Below are positions 16,832-25,470 of a DNA stretch of 64,000 bases, piece by piece. The notes under the pieces are model-generated. The model saw nothing but the letters and a program-made list of their open reading frames with translations, did not search any database and had not been told where the DNA came from. Origin of the DNA: Streptomyces rubradiris (lineage in GTDB: Bacteria > Actinomycetota > Actinomycetes > Streptomycetales > Streptomycetaceae). The translations under genes were made by a program, and so were the position numbers. The DNA is taken from the NCBI RefSeq assembly GCF_016860525.1, contig NZ_BNEA01000010.1, positions 83,359 through 147,358 on the forward strand, written 5' to 3'. Position 1 is the stretch's first letter. Each line of letters starts with the position of its first letter.

Positions 16832-17079
16832 TGCTGTCTGGCCCCAGCCCTGGCCGGTTGGCAGACCACTGACATCGACCTGGGCCGGCGACGCGGTGTG
16901 GGGCCTGGCTGCAACCAGACCCCACGAACGATCGGACCGCTCTCCGTCTTCCGCGCTGACCATGTTTCAGGTCTCGGCCGGGAGGGGCAAGCAGAAGACC
17001 GAACTGTAGGCAGCGCTGAACAACCGGCTGCTCGACGTCTTCGACGCCCCGCCCGACTCCACGCAACCGCAGACGCCCC

Positions 17080-17375
17080 TGTGAGCGCACGACAGCGCGC
17101 ACCGCGTGGAAACGGGCACGGAAGCCGTGAACGCCCCGCAGGGGCCGCGCCAGGCCCCTTCTCGGCTGTCCTGCGGTTGGTGCCGTGCCGCCTGCACCGA
17201 TACGGCGCCAGTGCTTCTTCAGTCGCCGCGCGAAGCGTGTCCTTTTCCTTCTGTCCACGGGCCCGCGGACGGCGACGGCGGGCCGGGGGAGCACGGAGGA
17301 GAAGCCGCGCGGATGGGTGGGGCGGGGCCTGCCCGGTCCGTACGGTGCGAAGAGGGCCCGGGAACCGCAACCCCG
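17080..17375. repeat. Diverged non-coding repeat, copy 1
   Basis: About 300 bases that align with 20341-20650. Shared blocks include GGGGGAGCACGGA, GAGAAGCCG, CGGATGGGTGGGGCGGGGCC and CCGTACGG, with scattered substitutions and small indels. No convincing CDS in any frame. Confidence 0.6.
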
Positions 17376-17490
17376 CCCGCCCGTGTCCGGACGGGGCGAC
17401 CGCCGTTGTATGCGACGGCGCGACCGACTGGCGCGCCGTCGCACGCGGCGCCGCGACCTTGCGCCGCGCCACCGAAGGAGAGGGCGCCCG

Positions 17491-18345
17491 ATGACTGAGC
17501 ACCCCGCAGCTGACCGCGACCGCCTGCTCCACGCGGTAACCCAGCTCGTGACCGCGTTCGAGCAGCTCGGGGCCGAGCACAAGGCGCTGGTCGCCGAGGT
17601 CGAGACGACCGCTGCGAAGGAGCGCCGCGGCACCGTGAACCGCATGGCCGAGGCCGTCGCTCAGGCCGGTCACACCCTGAGCCGCATCGTGAACATGTTG
17701 GCCACCGTCCACGGGCTGAAGAGTATGGGCATCGACCGGCAGTTCTCCAAGGACGCCGACGGCGGCGACTACAGCCCCCTGAACAGCCTGGGGCACCCCG
17801 GCGAGACACTTTACGAGGCTGCGGGCTACCTCCAGGCAGTCGCCCACACCTTGGGCAAGGCGTACACGCCGACCCGGAAGCACCCCGCCCTGGCCAGGGC
17901 CCGGTGCCCTCAGCATCTGGGGACGGCCCTGACCAGCCTGCGGGCGGCCCTGGAGTCGGTGTGCGCCGACCTCGCCGACGACCAGGACGTGGAGGCGGTC
18001 ACCGAGTACGCCTCCACCCTGGCGTACCTGACCGAACTGAAGGACCGCGTATGCCGCACCGTGCCGGCTCAAGGCGCCTGGCCCAGCTCCAAGCACGTGC
18101 TGGTGAGTACCGAGCTGTGGCGCGGCCTGCTGGATTCCGGGATGGGGCATGTCGAACGCGACGTCGCGATGTGGCTCATGCTCCAGACGGGCCAGCAGCA
18201 ACGCCGAGCTACAGACGAGATCGCTGCGCAGCTCGACTACGAGCAGAGCCAAGTCGACGAGGCACTGGAGAAGTTGCGGAAGGCCGGTGTGCTGGGGGAC
18301 GACGGCACCGTGCTCGGTGTCCACTACGGCCCGGCGCCGGTCTGA
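17491..18345 (+). CDS. Helical hypothetical protein with winged-helix-like C-terminus
   Basis: 284 residues from ATG 17491, with AAGGAGA 9 bases upstream. The N-terminus is helical (LLHAVTQLVTAFEQLGAEHK). The C-terminus, VERDVAMWLMLQTGQQQR then TDEIAAQLDYEQSQVDEALE, LRKAGVLGDDG, looks like a winged helix in which a second helix reads DNA. A truncated paralogue of this C-terminus lies at 13852-13974. The large open frame upstream of 17491 has no coding character and is excluded. Function unknown; a regulator is possible. Confidence 0.7.
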   Translation: MTEHPAADRDRLLHAVTQLVTAFEQLGAEHKALVAEVETTAAKERRGTVNRMAEAVAQAGHTLSRIVNMLATVHGLKSMGIDRQFSKDADGGDYSPLNSLGHPGETLYEAAGYLQAVAHTLGKAYTPTRKHPALARARCPQHLGTALTSLRAALESVCADLADDQDVEAVTEYASTLAYLTELKDRVCRTVPAQGAWPSSKHVLVSTELWRGLLDSGMGHVERDVAMWLMLQTGQQQRRATDEIAAQLDYEQSQVDEALEKLRKAGVLGDDGTVLGVHYGPAPV

Positions 18346-18699
18346 CGCCGTTCCCGTGCCCAGGTGCCGCCCGTCCACGGCTTCGAGACGGCGGCCCGGG
18401 CAGCTGGAGCGCGTCGGCGGCCGAGACGCCGTCGAGGCGATCGAGACCACCGCGCCCGGCCGCTGCCGCTGCGGTGTTCCCCCTTCTCCGGGACCTGACC
18501 CGGCTCCGCCAGAGCCTGGCCTTTCTGCCGAGTAACCGGCCCGAACCCGTCCTCCACGGCGATAGCCAGTCGGTCGTGCCGCCAGTCCCGATCACCCGGG
18601 GCCGCTCCTGCCGTGGCCTCGGCCCCGGATACGAGGGCCTGCGCATCCCCGCGGGCCGTACCGTGCCGGGGGCGTGGCCGCACCAGGGCGAACGACGGC

Positions 18700-18718
18700 T
18701 GTCACCGGACCGTTGACA
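18700..18718. promoter_or_regulatory. 19-bp operator-like motif, copy 1
   Basis: TGTCACCGGACCGTTGACA, an inverted repeat TGTCA-n9-TGACA. It overlaps the last codons (MSTVR stop) of the gene at 18702-19469. Copies 2-4 are at 19497, 20038 and 20252. Confidence 0.5.
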
Positions 18719-19469
18719 TTCGGGCCGCGTCGACCTCCAAGCGGACCGTTGCCAGGTCGGAGAGCACGGCCAGGGCGGCGTCGCGGGCCTGTGCCGCCTC
18801 CGCGGCGCGTTCGCCGACGGGCTCCAGGGGCGGCTGCCCGTACGGCGCGAGCCTGGTGCGCAGTGTCTCCAGATCGTCGAGCAGCTTCACGCCGTCGCCG
18901 TCGCCGTTCAGCCTGTTCTCCAGCGCACGCAGGGAGTGGGAGGTGAGGAAGTCCTCAGCCAGCTGGGGCCAGGCTTCGGCGACATCGACCAGACGCTGGG
19001 CGGTCTGCCGGATGCGGGTCTGATGGGCTGCGCACCACGCCTCCACGGCCCGCTGCCGCGCGCGTTCGCGCCGCTGGGTGGGGACGTCGCGGTCGCGGCT
19101 GTGGGACTCGGCCGCCCGCTCCAGGCGGGTCGCCCTGGCCTCGGCGGCCTGCCGGTTCGTCATGCCCAGGCTGTCCGCGATCTTCTGCCATGACGCGCCG
19201 CGGTTGCGGGCGCCGCGGATCAGGTCCCGCTCCAGCGCGTCCAGACGCGCGCGAGCCTCCTCAACCTGCGTCAGCGCCGCCAGCAGGTCCTCCGCCGGCA
19301 CCTCCGGTGCCTCCTCGCCCTCGCGCACGAAATACCCGAACGCCTGCGCCCGCACTTCCTGCATCATCCGGATCGGGTCCAGGTAGTTGCGGCCCTCCCC
19401 GTATCGTTCGCGGAGCAGTTCCTCCGCCGCATCCCGCGTCCGCTGCCGCTTCACGTGGTCGATCGCCAT
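18702..19469 (-). CDS. Helix-turn-helix DNA-binding protein
   Basis: 255 residues from ATG 19469 (MAIDHVKRQRTRD), with GGAAGGGTGAG upstream. A central HTH at about 95-120 reads GASWQKIADSLGMTNRQAAE followed by ARATRLER, flanked by long charged helices likely to form a coiled coil. It has a TGTCA-n9-TGACA motif 28 bases upstream of its start (19497-19515) and another over its 3' end, so autoregulation through this motif is a reasonable inference. Sigma-like or replication-associated roles cannot be excluded. Confidence 0.7.
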   Translation of the reverse strand: MAIDHVKRQRTRDAAEELLRERYGEGRNYLDPIRMMQEVRAQAFGYFVREGEEAPEVPAEDLLAALTQVEEARARLDALERDLIRGARNRGASWQKIADSLGMTNRQAAEARATRLERAAESHSRDRDVPTQRRERARQRAVEAWCAAHQTRIRQTAQRLVDVAEAWPQLAEDFLTSHSLRALENRLNGDGDGVKLLDDLETLRTRLAPYGQPPLEPVGERAAEAAQARDAALAVLSDLATVRLEVDAARMSTVR

Positions 19470-19496
19470 GGACTCACCCTTCCACCCCGAACGCCG

Positions 19497-19515
19497 TGTC
19501 ACCAAAACGTTGACA
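19497..19515. promoter_or_regulatory. 19-bp operator-like motif, copy 2
   Basis: TGTCACCAAAACGTTGACA, placed between the divergent genes starting at 19469 (minus) and 19577 (plus). Confidence 0.55.
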
Positions 19516-19576
19516 AGCTGCCGTGAGGCGGGGACGGCCCCGGCGGCGAGGGCCCCCGGACCGTAAGGTCGCCACC

Positions 19577-19987
19577 ATGTTGCAGGACGAACTGAACGCC
19601 AGCGCCATCCACCAACGGGACATCACCGCCGAGCACTTCAGCCCCGGCGACGTCGTGCACGTGATGGCCACGGTGCTCGAAGCCCGCCAGGGGCACCCCT
19701 TCTTCACGTACAAGATCACCGGGCGCATGGGCAGTCACGCCACCGGCGAGCCCGCGCACGTGCTGGAAAGCGACAGCAATACGGTGCGGGCCCCCGCCCG
19801 GTACCTGATGCACCGGACGGGCTGCACCGAGTGCGCCGCGTTCGAAGGGGCACTGCGTGAAGAGATCACCTCTGCCGACTACGGCGAGACCGATCCGCGC
19901 GAGGTGATGCTCATGGCCCGGTCCGCCGACGGTCAGCTCCTGCACATCCTCGACGCGCTGCGCCTGGAGGAAAGCGAACGGGACTGA
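19577..19987 (+). CDS. Hypothetical protein
   Basis: 136 residues from ATG 19577 (MLQDELNASAIHQ), with AAGG upstream. A mixed alpha/beta protein with GDVVHVMATVLEARQGHPFF and a CTEC pair. It is divergent from the HTH gene and shares the operator-like motif at 19497. No family recognised. Confidence 0.7.
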   Translation: MLQDELNASAIHQRDITAEHFSPGDVVHVMATVLEARQGHPFFTYKITGRMGSHATGEPAHVLESDSNTVRAPARYLMHRTGCTECAAFEGALREEITSADYGETDPREVMLMARSADGQLLHILDALRLEESERD

Positions 19988-20037
19988 CGGGCCCCGGCCG
20001 CCGGAGACCGCCCGGCGGATCGGGCCCGCCCCTCCAA

Positions 20038-20056
20038 TGTCACCGAAACGTTGACG
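20038..20056. promoter_or_regulatory. 19-bp operator-like motif, copy 3
   Basis: TGTCACCGAAACGTTGACG, 50 bases after the stop of the gene at 19577. Confidence 0.45.
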
Positions 20057-20241
20057 TCGGCGGGTCAGATGAGACGCCTGCGCACCGGACCCGTCTGCGC
20101 GAGCGGGAGTAGGTCGAGACGGCCGTCCTCCTAGGAGACGGAAGCCGGGATGCGGCTGGTCCAGCCGGTAGGCGGCCTCCACCTCGGCAGAGCCCAGGGG
20201 ACGGCGCCGCGGGCGTCCCGTGTGCGCCGGGCAAGCACGAA

Positions 20242-20280
20242 GGCCCGACAGTGTCACCGGAAAGTTGACACTGCCGGGCC
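20242..20280. promoter_or_regulatory. 19-bp motif (copy 4) inside a long hairpin
   Basis: TGTCACCGGAAAGTTGACA (20252-20270) is embedded in an extended dyad, GGCCCG-A-CAGTGTCA pairing with TGACACTG-C-CGGGCC. This gives a 14-bp stem with one mismatch and could act as operator or terminator. Confidence 0.45.
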
Positions 20281-20340
20281 CGTGGACCGCAGCGCCCTGA
20301 CGTCGAGTTGACGCACCCCTCAAGGCCACAGAAGCCTCAG

Positions 20341-20668
20341 ACGCCCCTGTGGGCGCGCGGCAGCGTATGCGACGCGGAAATCGGGCACGGAAGTCCTGAA
20401 CGCGCCCCAGGGCCCACGTCAGTCCCCTTCTCAGCCGTTCTGCAGCCCGAGGAAGCCTTGCCACCCGCACCGACGCGGTGCCCCGCTTCTTTTTGTCGCC
20501 GCGCGGAGCGCGTCCTTTTTACCCCTACTACGAACCCGCACCCGGCAATGGCGGGTCGGGGGAGCACGGATGAGAAGCCGAGCGGATGGGTGGGGCGGGG
20601 CCTGCCCGGCCCGTACGGCGCGGGAGGGGCTCGGGAACCGTAACCCCGGCCCCGCCCCACCCATCCGC
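20341..20668. repeat. Diverged non-coding repeat, copy 2, with long hairpin
   Basis: Counterpart of 17080-17375. This copy also carries a complementary arm: GGGTGGGGCGGGGCC at about 20588-20602 pairs with GGCCCCGCCCCACCC at about 20653-20667. No credible CDS. Confidence 0.55.
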
Positions 20669-21317
20669 CCCTCTTTCGCGCGCCCGCGGCGCGCACTCTC
20701 ACCTCTAGGGGATAATTAGTCCTCGCGCTCTTGAAGATCGCCCTGGGCCCCCGCTCCGCGTGAGGGTGCCGCGCCGTGGGCGAGGGCCCGGCCCGGTGCC
20801 CACCGGTCCTGTCCGCTCCACTCCGCACGGCGACGCCGCTACTACGTCGCGGGGGCTCGTCGCGGCACGTCAGCCCGGGTGTCCCGAGGGGGAGTGGGCC
20901 CAGTAGGGCCCACGGACCCGAGGGAGGAAGAGGGGCGCGGGGGACTCATTATCCCGGGGGACGGGGGTCCAGGCTTCCTGCGCTCGGGGAGGCACCGGAC
21001 CACCGGGGCCAGCTGTCCGCCGGGGACCCATCACGACTACCGACCGCTCGACGTCTGCGGCCGGCCGCAGGCCGCGGCGACGCCGTTCGGGCGCTGAACG
21101 ACGGCGCAAGGGCTCTTCCGTCCTGGCATCTCGCACGGGCGGAATCACGGTGCGCACACGCGCCGGCCGCCGCCCCGCCGTCCGAGGGCGGACAGCGACC
21201 CGATGCACTCAGAGCGAACCGGCCGGGCGCAGGCGCCGCCGCCGAGGAGGAGCCCCCCAGTTGGTTGCAGCCAACAGGAGGGCGGGGTCGATGCCTCCTC
21301 GTTGGCCCCCAACCGAC
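20669..21317. other. Gene-poor stretch with short palindromes
   Basis: No convincing CDS in about 650 bases. It contains the dyad GTGGGCCC-AGTA-GGGCCCAC near 20895-20914 and two AT-richer spots (GGGGATAATTAG near 20708; ACTCATTATCCC near 20943). It borders the probable replication region. Confidence 0.4.
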
Positions 21318-21355
21318 AAACGGCCCACGCCCCAGATCGGGACGTGGGCCGTTGA
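21318..21355 (-). terminator. Terminator of the winged-helix operon
   Basis: AACGGCCCACG paired with CGTGGGCCGTT, about 11 bp of stem, just downstream of the minus-strand stop at 21367. Confidence 0.6.
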
Positions 21356-21366
21356 GACCGAGAGTG

Positions 21367-21765
21367 TCAGTCGATGGGTGTGGGTACCGGCAGGTGCCGA
21401 ACGGTCGCGAGCGGGCGGTCCGCGTCCTCCAGCGGAGTGCCGTCCTTATCCAGTTCGAGGGCCTCGTACACGGCCGGCCCCACTCGATAGGTCTGGACCC
21501 CCACGATCGGACCCGCAGGCTCCAGCCATCGCTCGGTCAGGAGCACCTTGACCGCCCGGGAAGTTGCTGAGGTGCTCATGTGCAGCTTGCCTCCTATCGC
21601 AGAGGCGGACTCCTCAACGCGCTGACCGAGCGGGGCCCCGCTGGCGACGTACATCAGGATCTTGGACGCAGCGGAAGGCAGGGAGCCCGACTTGCACAGC
21701 AGCTCGTGGAGCTGCTCGCGACCCAGCCAGTGCTCAATGTTGAAGTGCTCAGCTGGCGAGCTCAT
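21367..21765 (-). CDS. Winged-helix protein, possible plasmid regulator
   Basis: 132 residues from ATG 21765, with AAGGGGG 7 bases upstream (an in-frame GTG precedes it directly). Residues about 55-85, ESASAIGGKLHMSTSATSRA then VKVLLTERWLEP, form a convincing winged-helix core. It overlaps the 3' end of the upstream gene by 17 bases. Together the pair looks like a small replication or copy-control operon next to iteron-like dyads. Exact role unknown. Confidence 0.65.
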   Translation of the reverse strand: MSSPAEHFNIEHWLGREQLHELLCKSGSLPSAASKILMYVASGAPLGQRVEESASAIGGKLHMSTSATSRAVKVLLTERWLEPAGPIVGVQTYRVGPAVYEALELDKDGTPLEDADRPLATVRHLPVPTPID

Positions 21766-22270
21766 CACTTGCCCCCTTAGAAGGCCGCGGCTTGGAAGCG
21801 GACTCAGGCGTTGGTGCCGGTACTACAGGATGCCTCATGTCCGCCACCGCCTTCACCTGGTCCTCGGCCGACCCGTCGTACGCGAATCGCCCGTTCAGCC
21901 GGTAGAGCTTCACCTTTGCCATTCTTCCGGCCTCCAGCAGGAAGCCACCCGCATGGAGCTTCTTGATCGACTTCGAGACCTGTCGGGGGTTCATCCCGAG
22001 CCTCTGACCGATCTCGTCGTAGGTCAGTTCCACCCGCTCGGCGTCCTTGCCCGAGTTGAAGATGTAGAAGCCTAGGACGTCTCGATCGTTGCGGTCGTAT
22101 CCCGAGTCCTTCTGCCAGACCGCCGCCCCCATCTCCTTGGAGACGTTCATGTGCCGACCGCGCCAGCTGTACCCGACGGAAGGCTTCTTGCCGAGCTGCT
22201 GGTCCTCGAAGCCCGGCAGCATGTCGACGTGCATCATCTCGCCGGTCTCGCGAACCACTCCCCTTGCCAT
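21749..22270 (-). CDS. Winged-helix protein, possible replication initiator/regulator
   Basis: 173 residues from ATG 22270 (MARGVVRETGEMM), with GGGAGG directly upstream. Middle region VGYSWRGRHMNVSKEMGAAV and LTYDEIGQRLGMNPRQVSKS then IKKLHAGGFL is a clear winged helix, as in small plasmid replication or copy-control proteins. Upstream (22289-22628) lie four TTCCC...GGGAA dyads, which it could bind. The longer open frame reaching 22552 crosses those dyads and is rejected. Confidence 0.7.
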   Translation of the reverse strand: MARGVVRETGEMMHVDMLPGFEDQQLGKKPSVGYSWRGRHMNVSKEMGAAVWQKDSGYDRNDRDVLGFYIFNSGKDAERVELTYDEIGQRLGMNPRQVSKSIKKLHAGGFLLEAGRMAKVKLYRLNGRFAYDGSAEDQVKAVADMRHPVVPAPTPESASKPRPSKGASDELAS

Positions 22271-22288
22271 AGCCTCCCACCTCGGGTT

Positions 22289-22401
22289 TTCCCATGTACG
22301 GGAACCAGTGGGCGCTACCTTACACACCCTTCCCGGAATCGGGAAACGCTCCCCGAGGTGTACGTGGCGGGTTCGCTCCGAGTGTTTCCCGATTTCGGGA
22401 A
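22289..22401. promoter_or_regulatory. TTCCCG dyad cluster (operators or iterons)
   Basis: Three dyads upstream of the winged-helix gene: TTCCC-ATGTAC-GGGAA ending at 22304, TTCCCGGAATCGGGAA at 22330-22345 and TTCCCGATTTCGGGAA at 22386-22401. A half site GTCGGGAAACG lies near 22430. A fourth dyad at 22613-22628 results from the direct duplication. Confidence 0.65.
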
Positions 22402-22582
22402 GCGTAGTGCAGCTACTTACATTCGTCTGTCGGGAAACGTACAGAAGAAAACGCTCTGACCTGCGGAAACGCGGTTCGCCTCTTACTACGTAGTAGACGG
22501 CCACCGACGACGTGCGGCGCGGAGGCGCCCGCCGGGCGCGTCCCGCCCGCACCAGCGTGTCGGCCGGGTGCCCGTGAACAGT
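22367..22582. repeat. 216-bp direct repeat, copy 1
   Basis: By eye identical to 22594-22809, offset 227 bases, with 11 bases between copies. The unit holds a TTCCCGATTTCGGGAA dyad, AT-richer DNA and the palindrome TACTACGTAGTA. Confidence 0.85.
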
Positions 22583-22593
22583 GGTCCGCGAGC

Positions 22594-22809
22594 GCGGGTT
22601 CGCTCCGAGTGTTTCCCGATTTCGGGAAGCGTAGTGCAGCTACTTACATTCGTCTGTCGGGAAACGTACAGAAGAAAACGCTCTGACCTGCGGAAACGCG
22701 GTTCGCCTCTTACTACGTAGTAGACGGCCACCGACGACGTGCGGCGCGGAGGCGCCCGCCGGGCGCGTCCCGCCCGCACCAGCGTGTCGGCCGGGTGCCC
22801 GTGAACAGT
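22594..22809. repeat. 216-bp direct repeat, copy 2
   Basis: Second copy of the unit at 22367-22582 with no difference found. It lies farther upstream of the winged-helix operon and nearer the large rep-like gene. Confidence 0.85.
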
Positions 22810-23223
22810 CGCTTGTGGGAGAAGGGCGGCTTCGCCGCGTGCCAACAGCCAGCAGGGGAGTGCGAAGGGTGGCTTTCACCTGGGACGAGTTACTCCCACC
22901 CGCTCATTGACCTGTACCACCGAAAGTCCGCCACGGCGATGCGGTGCGCCGACGGATCAGGCACGCGTATGTTGCAGCAACCCTGTCCCGGTCTCCGCCA
23001 CGCGTCCTGTCTTGAAGGCCCCCGGCGGACCGCTCGCCGCCTACGGTGAGCAACCACCCCCGGCGGGGCACCGCAAGCCCGCAAGGGCTGAGGAGCTACC
23101 GACCCTGCGCGCTGGGGCAGTGCCGGTCGGCGCACGTGCTGGGGAAGGCCCGAGGCAGGCGCCCCGGGGGATGAACAAGGTAGTCCGGGCGTTGGCGGTG
23201 ATGCGAGGCCCTCGGATAAGGGT
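22810..23223. other. Gene-free stretch beside the putative origin
   Basis: About 410 bases with no convincing CDS on either strand. It lies between the 216-bp repeats and the terminator of the rep-like gene. No clear promoter or RNA was identified. Confidence 0.4.
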
Positions 23224-23256
23224 CGGTCCCCCGGAGGGCTACCCTCCGGGGGACCG
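23224..23256 (-). terminator. Terminator of the rep-like gene
   Basis: A perfect 15-bp stem CGGTCCCCCGGAGGG / CCCTCCGGGGGACCG with a CTA loop, 12 bases past the minus-strand stop at 23268. Confidence 0.7.
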
Positions 23257-23267
23257 GTCGTTGACCT

Positions 23268-24959
23268 TCAGCTGTGTGACGGTGCTGCGCCGTTGACGAT
23301 GGCGGCTCGGCACCGGAAGCACAGGCCGGTTTCGAAGCCGACGAAGTCATGGTTGTGCGGGCACCCCTGGCCGTCCGGGCCTGGGCACTTACCGTCACTG
23401 CGCGGGGCCTGAGCAGGGATCCGGACCTCCGGCGCGGGGTCGGGACGGTCGGCAGGTGCACCGAGAACCACCCGCTGTTCCTTGGCGGCCAGCCGCCGGA
23501 TGGGAATCTTCCCCGTGGCCAGGCCGTCGGCGGCCAGGCGCCCGGCGAGGGCCTGGCCGATGGCCCCCAGCCCCTCTGCGGCAGCCTGCTGGCGTGCCTT
23601 GATGACCACCTGGGTCAGGTGCTCGCGCAGGTCGTCGGCTGTTACGGGGTCCCCCTCGCTGGTCATGGTGAGGTGGCGGGCCAGCGCCTGGTCGAGGAAC
23701 ACGGCAGTGTCGCGGTCGAGGGAGGCCAGGGTCTGCGAGCAATCGGCACACGGCTGACCGTCGGTACCGCGGTCCTTCCCGCAGTGCGGACAGGCCCTGC
23801 GCCGGGCCTCGGCCTCCCGCGCGGCAGCCTTCGCCTGGCGGTCCTGTTCGATCTTGGCCCGGCGGTCCTTCTCCCGCTGGATGCAGGTACGGCACGGGGT
23901 GCCGTCCTCCAGCTCCCCGTCCTCGCAGTCGGGTCTCGGGCACGGGCCCGGCTTGAGCATGGCCAGGGTGGCCCCGACCGGGCTCTTCAGGGTGCCCGCG
24001 GCGTGGCGCTGGGTGTAGCCGTGGGTCACCCAGCGCCGGGCGACCCGCTTCCCGAGCTTGCGGGCCTGGGCCAGGCCGCCGCCGCTGGAGACCAGCTGCT
24101 GTTCGATCGCCTTCACCACGGTGCGGGGCCGGTCCGAGCCGGCCGTGGTCACGAGGGCCTCCCGGAGAGCGTCGGGGAACGCTTCGAGGACGGCCTGGAC
24201 CTCCGGAGTGACCAGCACCTCCCTGGACGATCGAGCAGCCGACCGCCGTTTCGGCGCGGTCGCGCCGTTGGCCGCGGCGGAGCCGCTCGACGTCCCGCGA
24301 GCCCTACTACCTGTAGTGGGCCTGCGGCCGTTACCAGCGCTACGCGCTGAAGGCGCCGTGTTTGGTTGTTGTTCGTCTGGTTTCCCTTCGTCTTGTTTAG
24401 CACCCCCAGTTTCGGGGGCTCCCGCCCTACCGGATTTGGGGGCACCGGCCCCCCTCGTTTTGGGGGTACCGGTACCCCCATTTTTGGGGGTACCGGCCTG
24501 ACCTGCGGTTTCGCTCTCGAAAGCGGACGTGTCGGCTGCTTCGGCCGCTGCTTCGGCCGCCAGGCGCTTCTTGCGCCGGGCGAGCCATTCCGTGCGGGAG
24601 CGGGGGCCGGTGTAGTCGGCAGGGGGGTGGAACCGGACGTCGTACACGTAGCGCTGGCGCATGCCGTTGGCATAGCGCTTCAGGTCCGGGACGATCGCCC
24701 CGATGGATTCGAGCGCCTCGCGGTAGGGCTTGAGCTGCTCGGGCTTCTTGATGCCCATGGCGTCGGCCAGCTCGGGGCCGGCGGGCCACACGAGGTTGTC
24801 CGGGCGCTCGCGGTTCACGCAGGAGGCGAGGACGGTCCAGAACTGCTTGTGGGCGGCCTTGAGGTCGCTGTAGGTGATCCACTCCGGGACCATCGTGAAC
24901 AGCGGGGGAGCGTCGGAGCTGTAGACGCCGACCTCGGTGGGGTCGAAGTCGTCGCTCAT
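23268..24959 (-). CDS. Large HTH/zinc-ribbon protein, probable replication protein
   Basis: 563 residues from ATG 24959, with GGAG upstream. N-terminal winged-helix-like part (FTMVPEWITYSDLKAAHKQF, ADAMGIKKPEQLKPYREALE). A low-complexity middle of repeated TPK/APK-G units follows. The C-terminal half has CPRPDCEDG, CRTC, CPHCGKDRG, CADC and a final CFRC, i.e. several zinc ribbons. Four 24-bp iteron-like repeats lie inside the gene (24404-24500), as in Streptomyces plasmids whose origin is within rep. The assignment as replication protein rests on this and on location, not on a recognised catalytic domain. Confidence 0.65.
   Translation of the reverse strand: MSDDFDPTEVGVYSSDAPPLFTMVPEWITYSDLKAAHKQFWTVLASCVNRERPDNLVWPAGPELADAMGIKKPEQLKPYREALESIGAIVPDLKRYANGMRQRYVYDVRFHPPADYTGPRSRTEWLARRKKRLAAEAAAEAADTSAFESETAGQAGTPKNGGTGTPKTRGAGAPKSGRAGAPETGGAKQDEGKPDEQQPNTAPSARSAGNGRRPTTGSRARGTSSGSAAANGATAPKRRSAARSSREVLVTPEVQAVLEAFPDALREALVTTAGSDRPRTVVKAIEQQLVSSGGGLAQARKLGKRVARRWVTHGYTQRHAAGTLKSPVGATLAMLKPGPCPRPDCEDGELEDGTPCRTCIQREKDRRAKIEQDRQAKAAAREAEARRRACPHCGKDRGTDGQPCADCSQTLASLDRDTAVFLDQALARHLTMTSEGDPVTADDLREHLTQVVIKARQQAAAEGLGAIGQALAGRLAADGLATGKIPIRRLAAKEQRVVLGAPADRPDPAPEVRIPAQAPRSDGKCPGPDGQGCPHNHDFVGFETGLCFRCRAAIVNGAAPSHS
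24404..24500. repeat. Four 24-bp in-frame repeats (iteron candidates)
   Basis: Repeats with core TTTnGGGGGnnCC begin near 24411, 24435, 24459 and 24482, a regular 24-base period. They encode the PK-G repeat region of the gene at 23268. The last two share TTTTGGGGGTACCGG exactly. Confidence 0.65.
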
Positions 24960-25201
24960 GCGGCGACTCCGGCACGGCGGCTGGCATGTGTCCTGGCGGA
25001 TGGGTGGTGCTGGTGGTGCACGGTGTGCTTTTCCCCTTGATGTCGGGTAGGGGAGCTCCCGGGCCAGGATGGTGTGGCGGACGTTGTGGCAGGAGTGCTG
25101 TCCTGCCGGTGGCGGCCGCGTCTATCCTGGCTGCGGCGTGGGCATACACGCCGTGAGCGCCCCAGGGCTTTCGGATGTGGGTTCGGATCTCTGGTGGTGT
25201 G

Positions 25202-25393
25202 ATGACTCTGGCCGAGTCAGATGTGGTGGCCGCTTCCTGCGCCAACAGGGGGCGGCCACGCCCATGTCAGGGGGCGTGGGGAGACAGCCGGCCGGAGGGC
25301 AGCTGTCGGTGCTGCTCCGGCTCCAACCACCTGGACGGCTGGTTGGGCGGTATCGACAAAACGCGTACGCTCATCAAGCGCACCTCCCGATGA
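25202..25393 (+). CDS. Possible small Cys-rich protein
   Basis: A 63-codon frame from ATG 25202 (MTLAESDVVAASCANRGRP) with CRCCSGSN and C-terminal KTRTLIKRTSR. No clear ribosome binding site. It overlaps a TGACTC-n5-GAGTCA dyad at its 5' end and is followed by a good plus-strand terminator at 25441, which supports transcription through it. Coding status uncertain. Confidence 0.35.
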   Translation: MTLAESDVVAASCANRGRPRPCQGAWGDSRPEGSCRCCSGSNHLDGWLGGIDKTRTLIKRTSR

Positions 25394-25440
25394 CTACAGG
25401 TGCGGACCGTTCGCCGGGCGGCCACCCGGCGGCGGACACG

Positions 25441-25470
25441 ACAGGCCCCGAGCGGGGCCTGTTGCGTTTC
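25441..25470 (+). terminator. Rho-independent-like terminator
   Basis: Stem ACAGGCCCCG / CGGGGCCTGT with AG loop followed by TGCGTTT, orientated for plus-strand transcription. It also insulates the gntR 3' end. Confidence 0.65.

Noticed and set aside
20040..20234. Minus-strand ORF beginning MPGAHGTPAAPSPG
   Set aside because: Low-complexity Pro/Arg/Ser translation, no ribosome site, overlaps operator-like motif copy 3; may be debris of an older gene but is not supportable as a CDS.
21749..22552. Longer start for the winged-helix gene at 22552
   Set aside because: The extra 94 codons cross operator dyads and the 216-bp repeat and read as low-complexity Arg-rich sequence; ATG 22270 has a good ribosome site.
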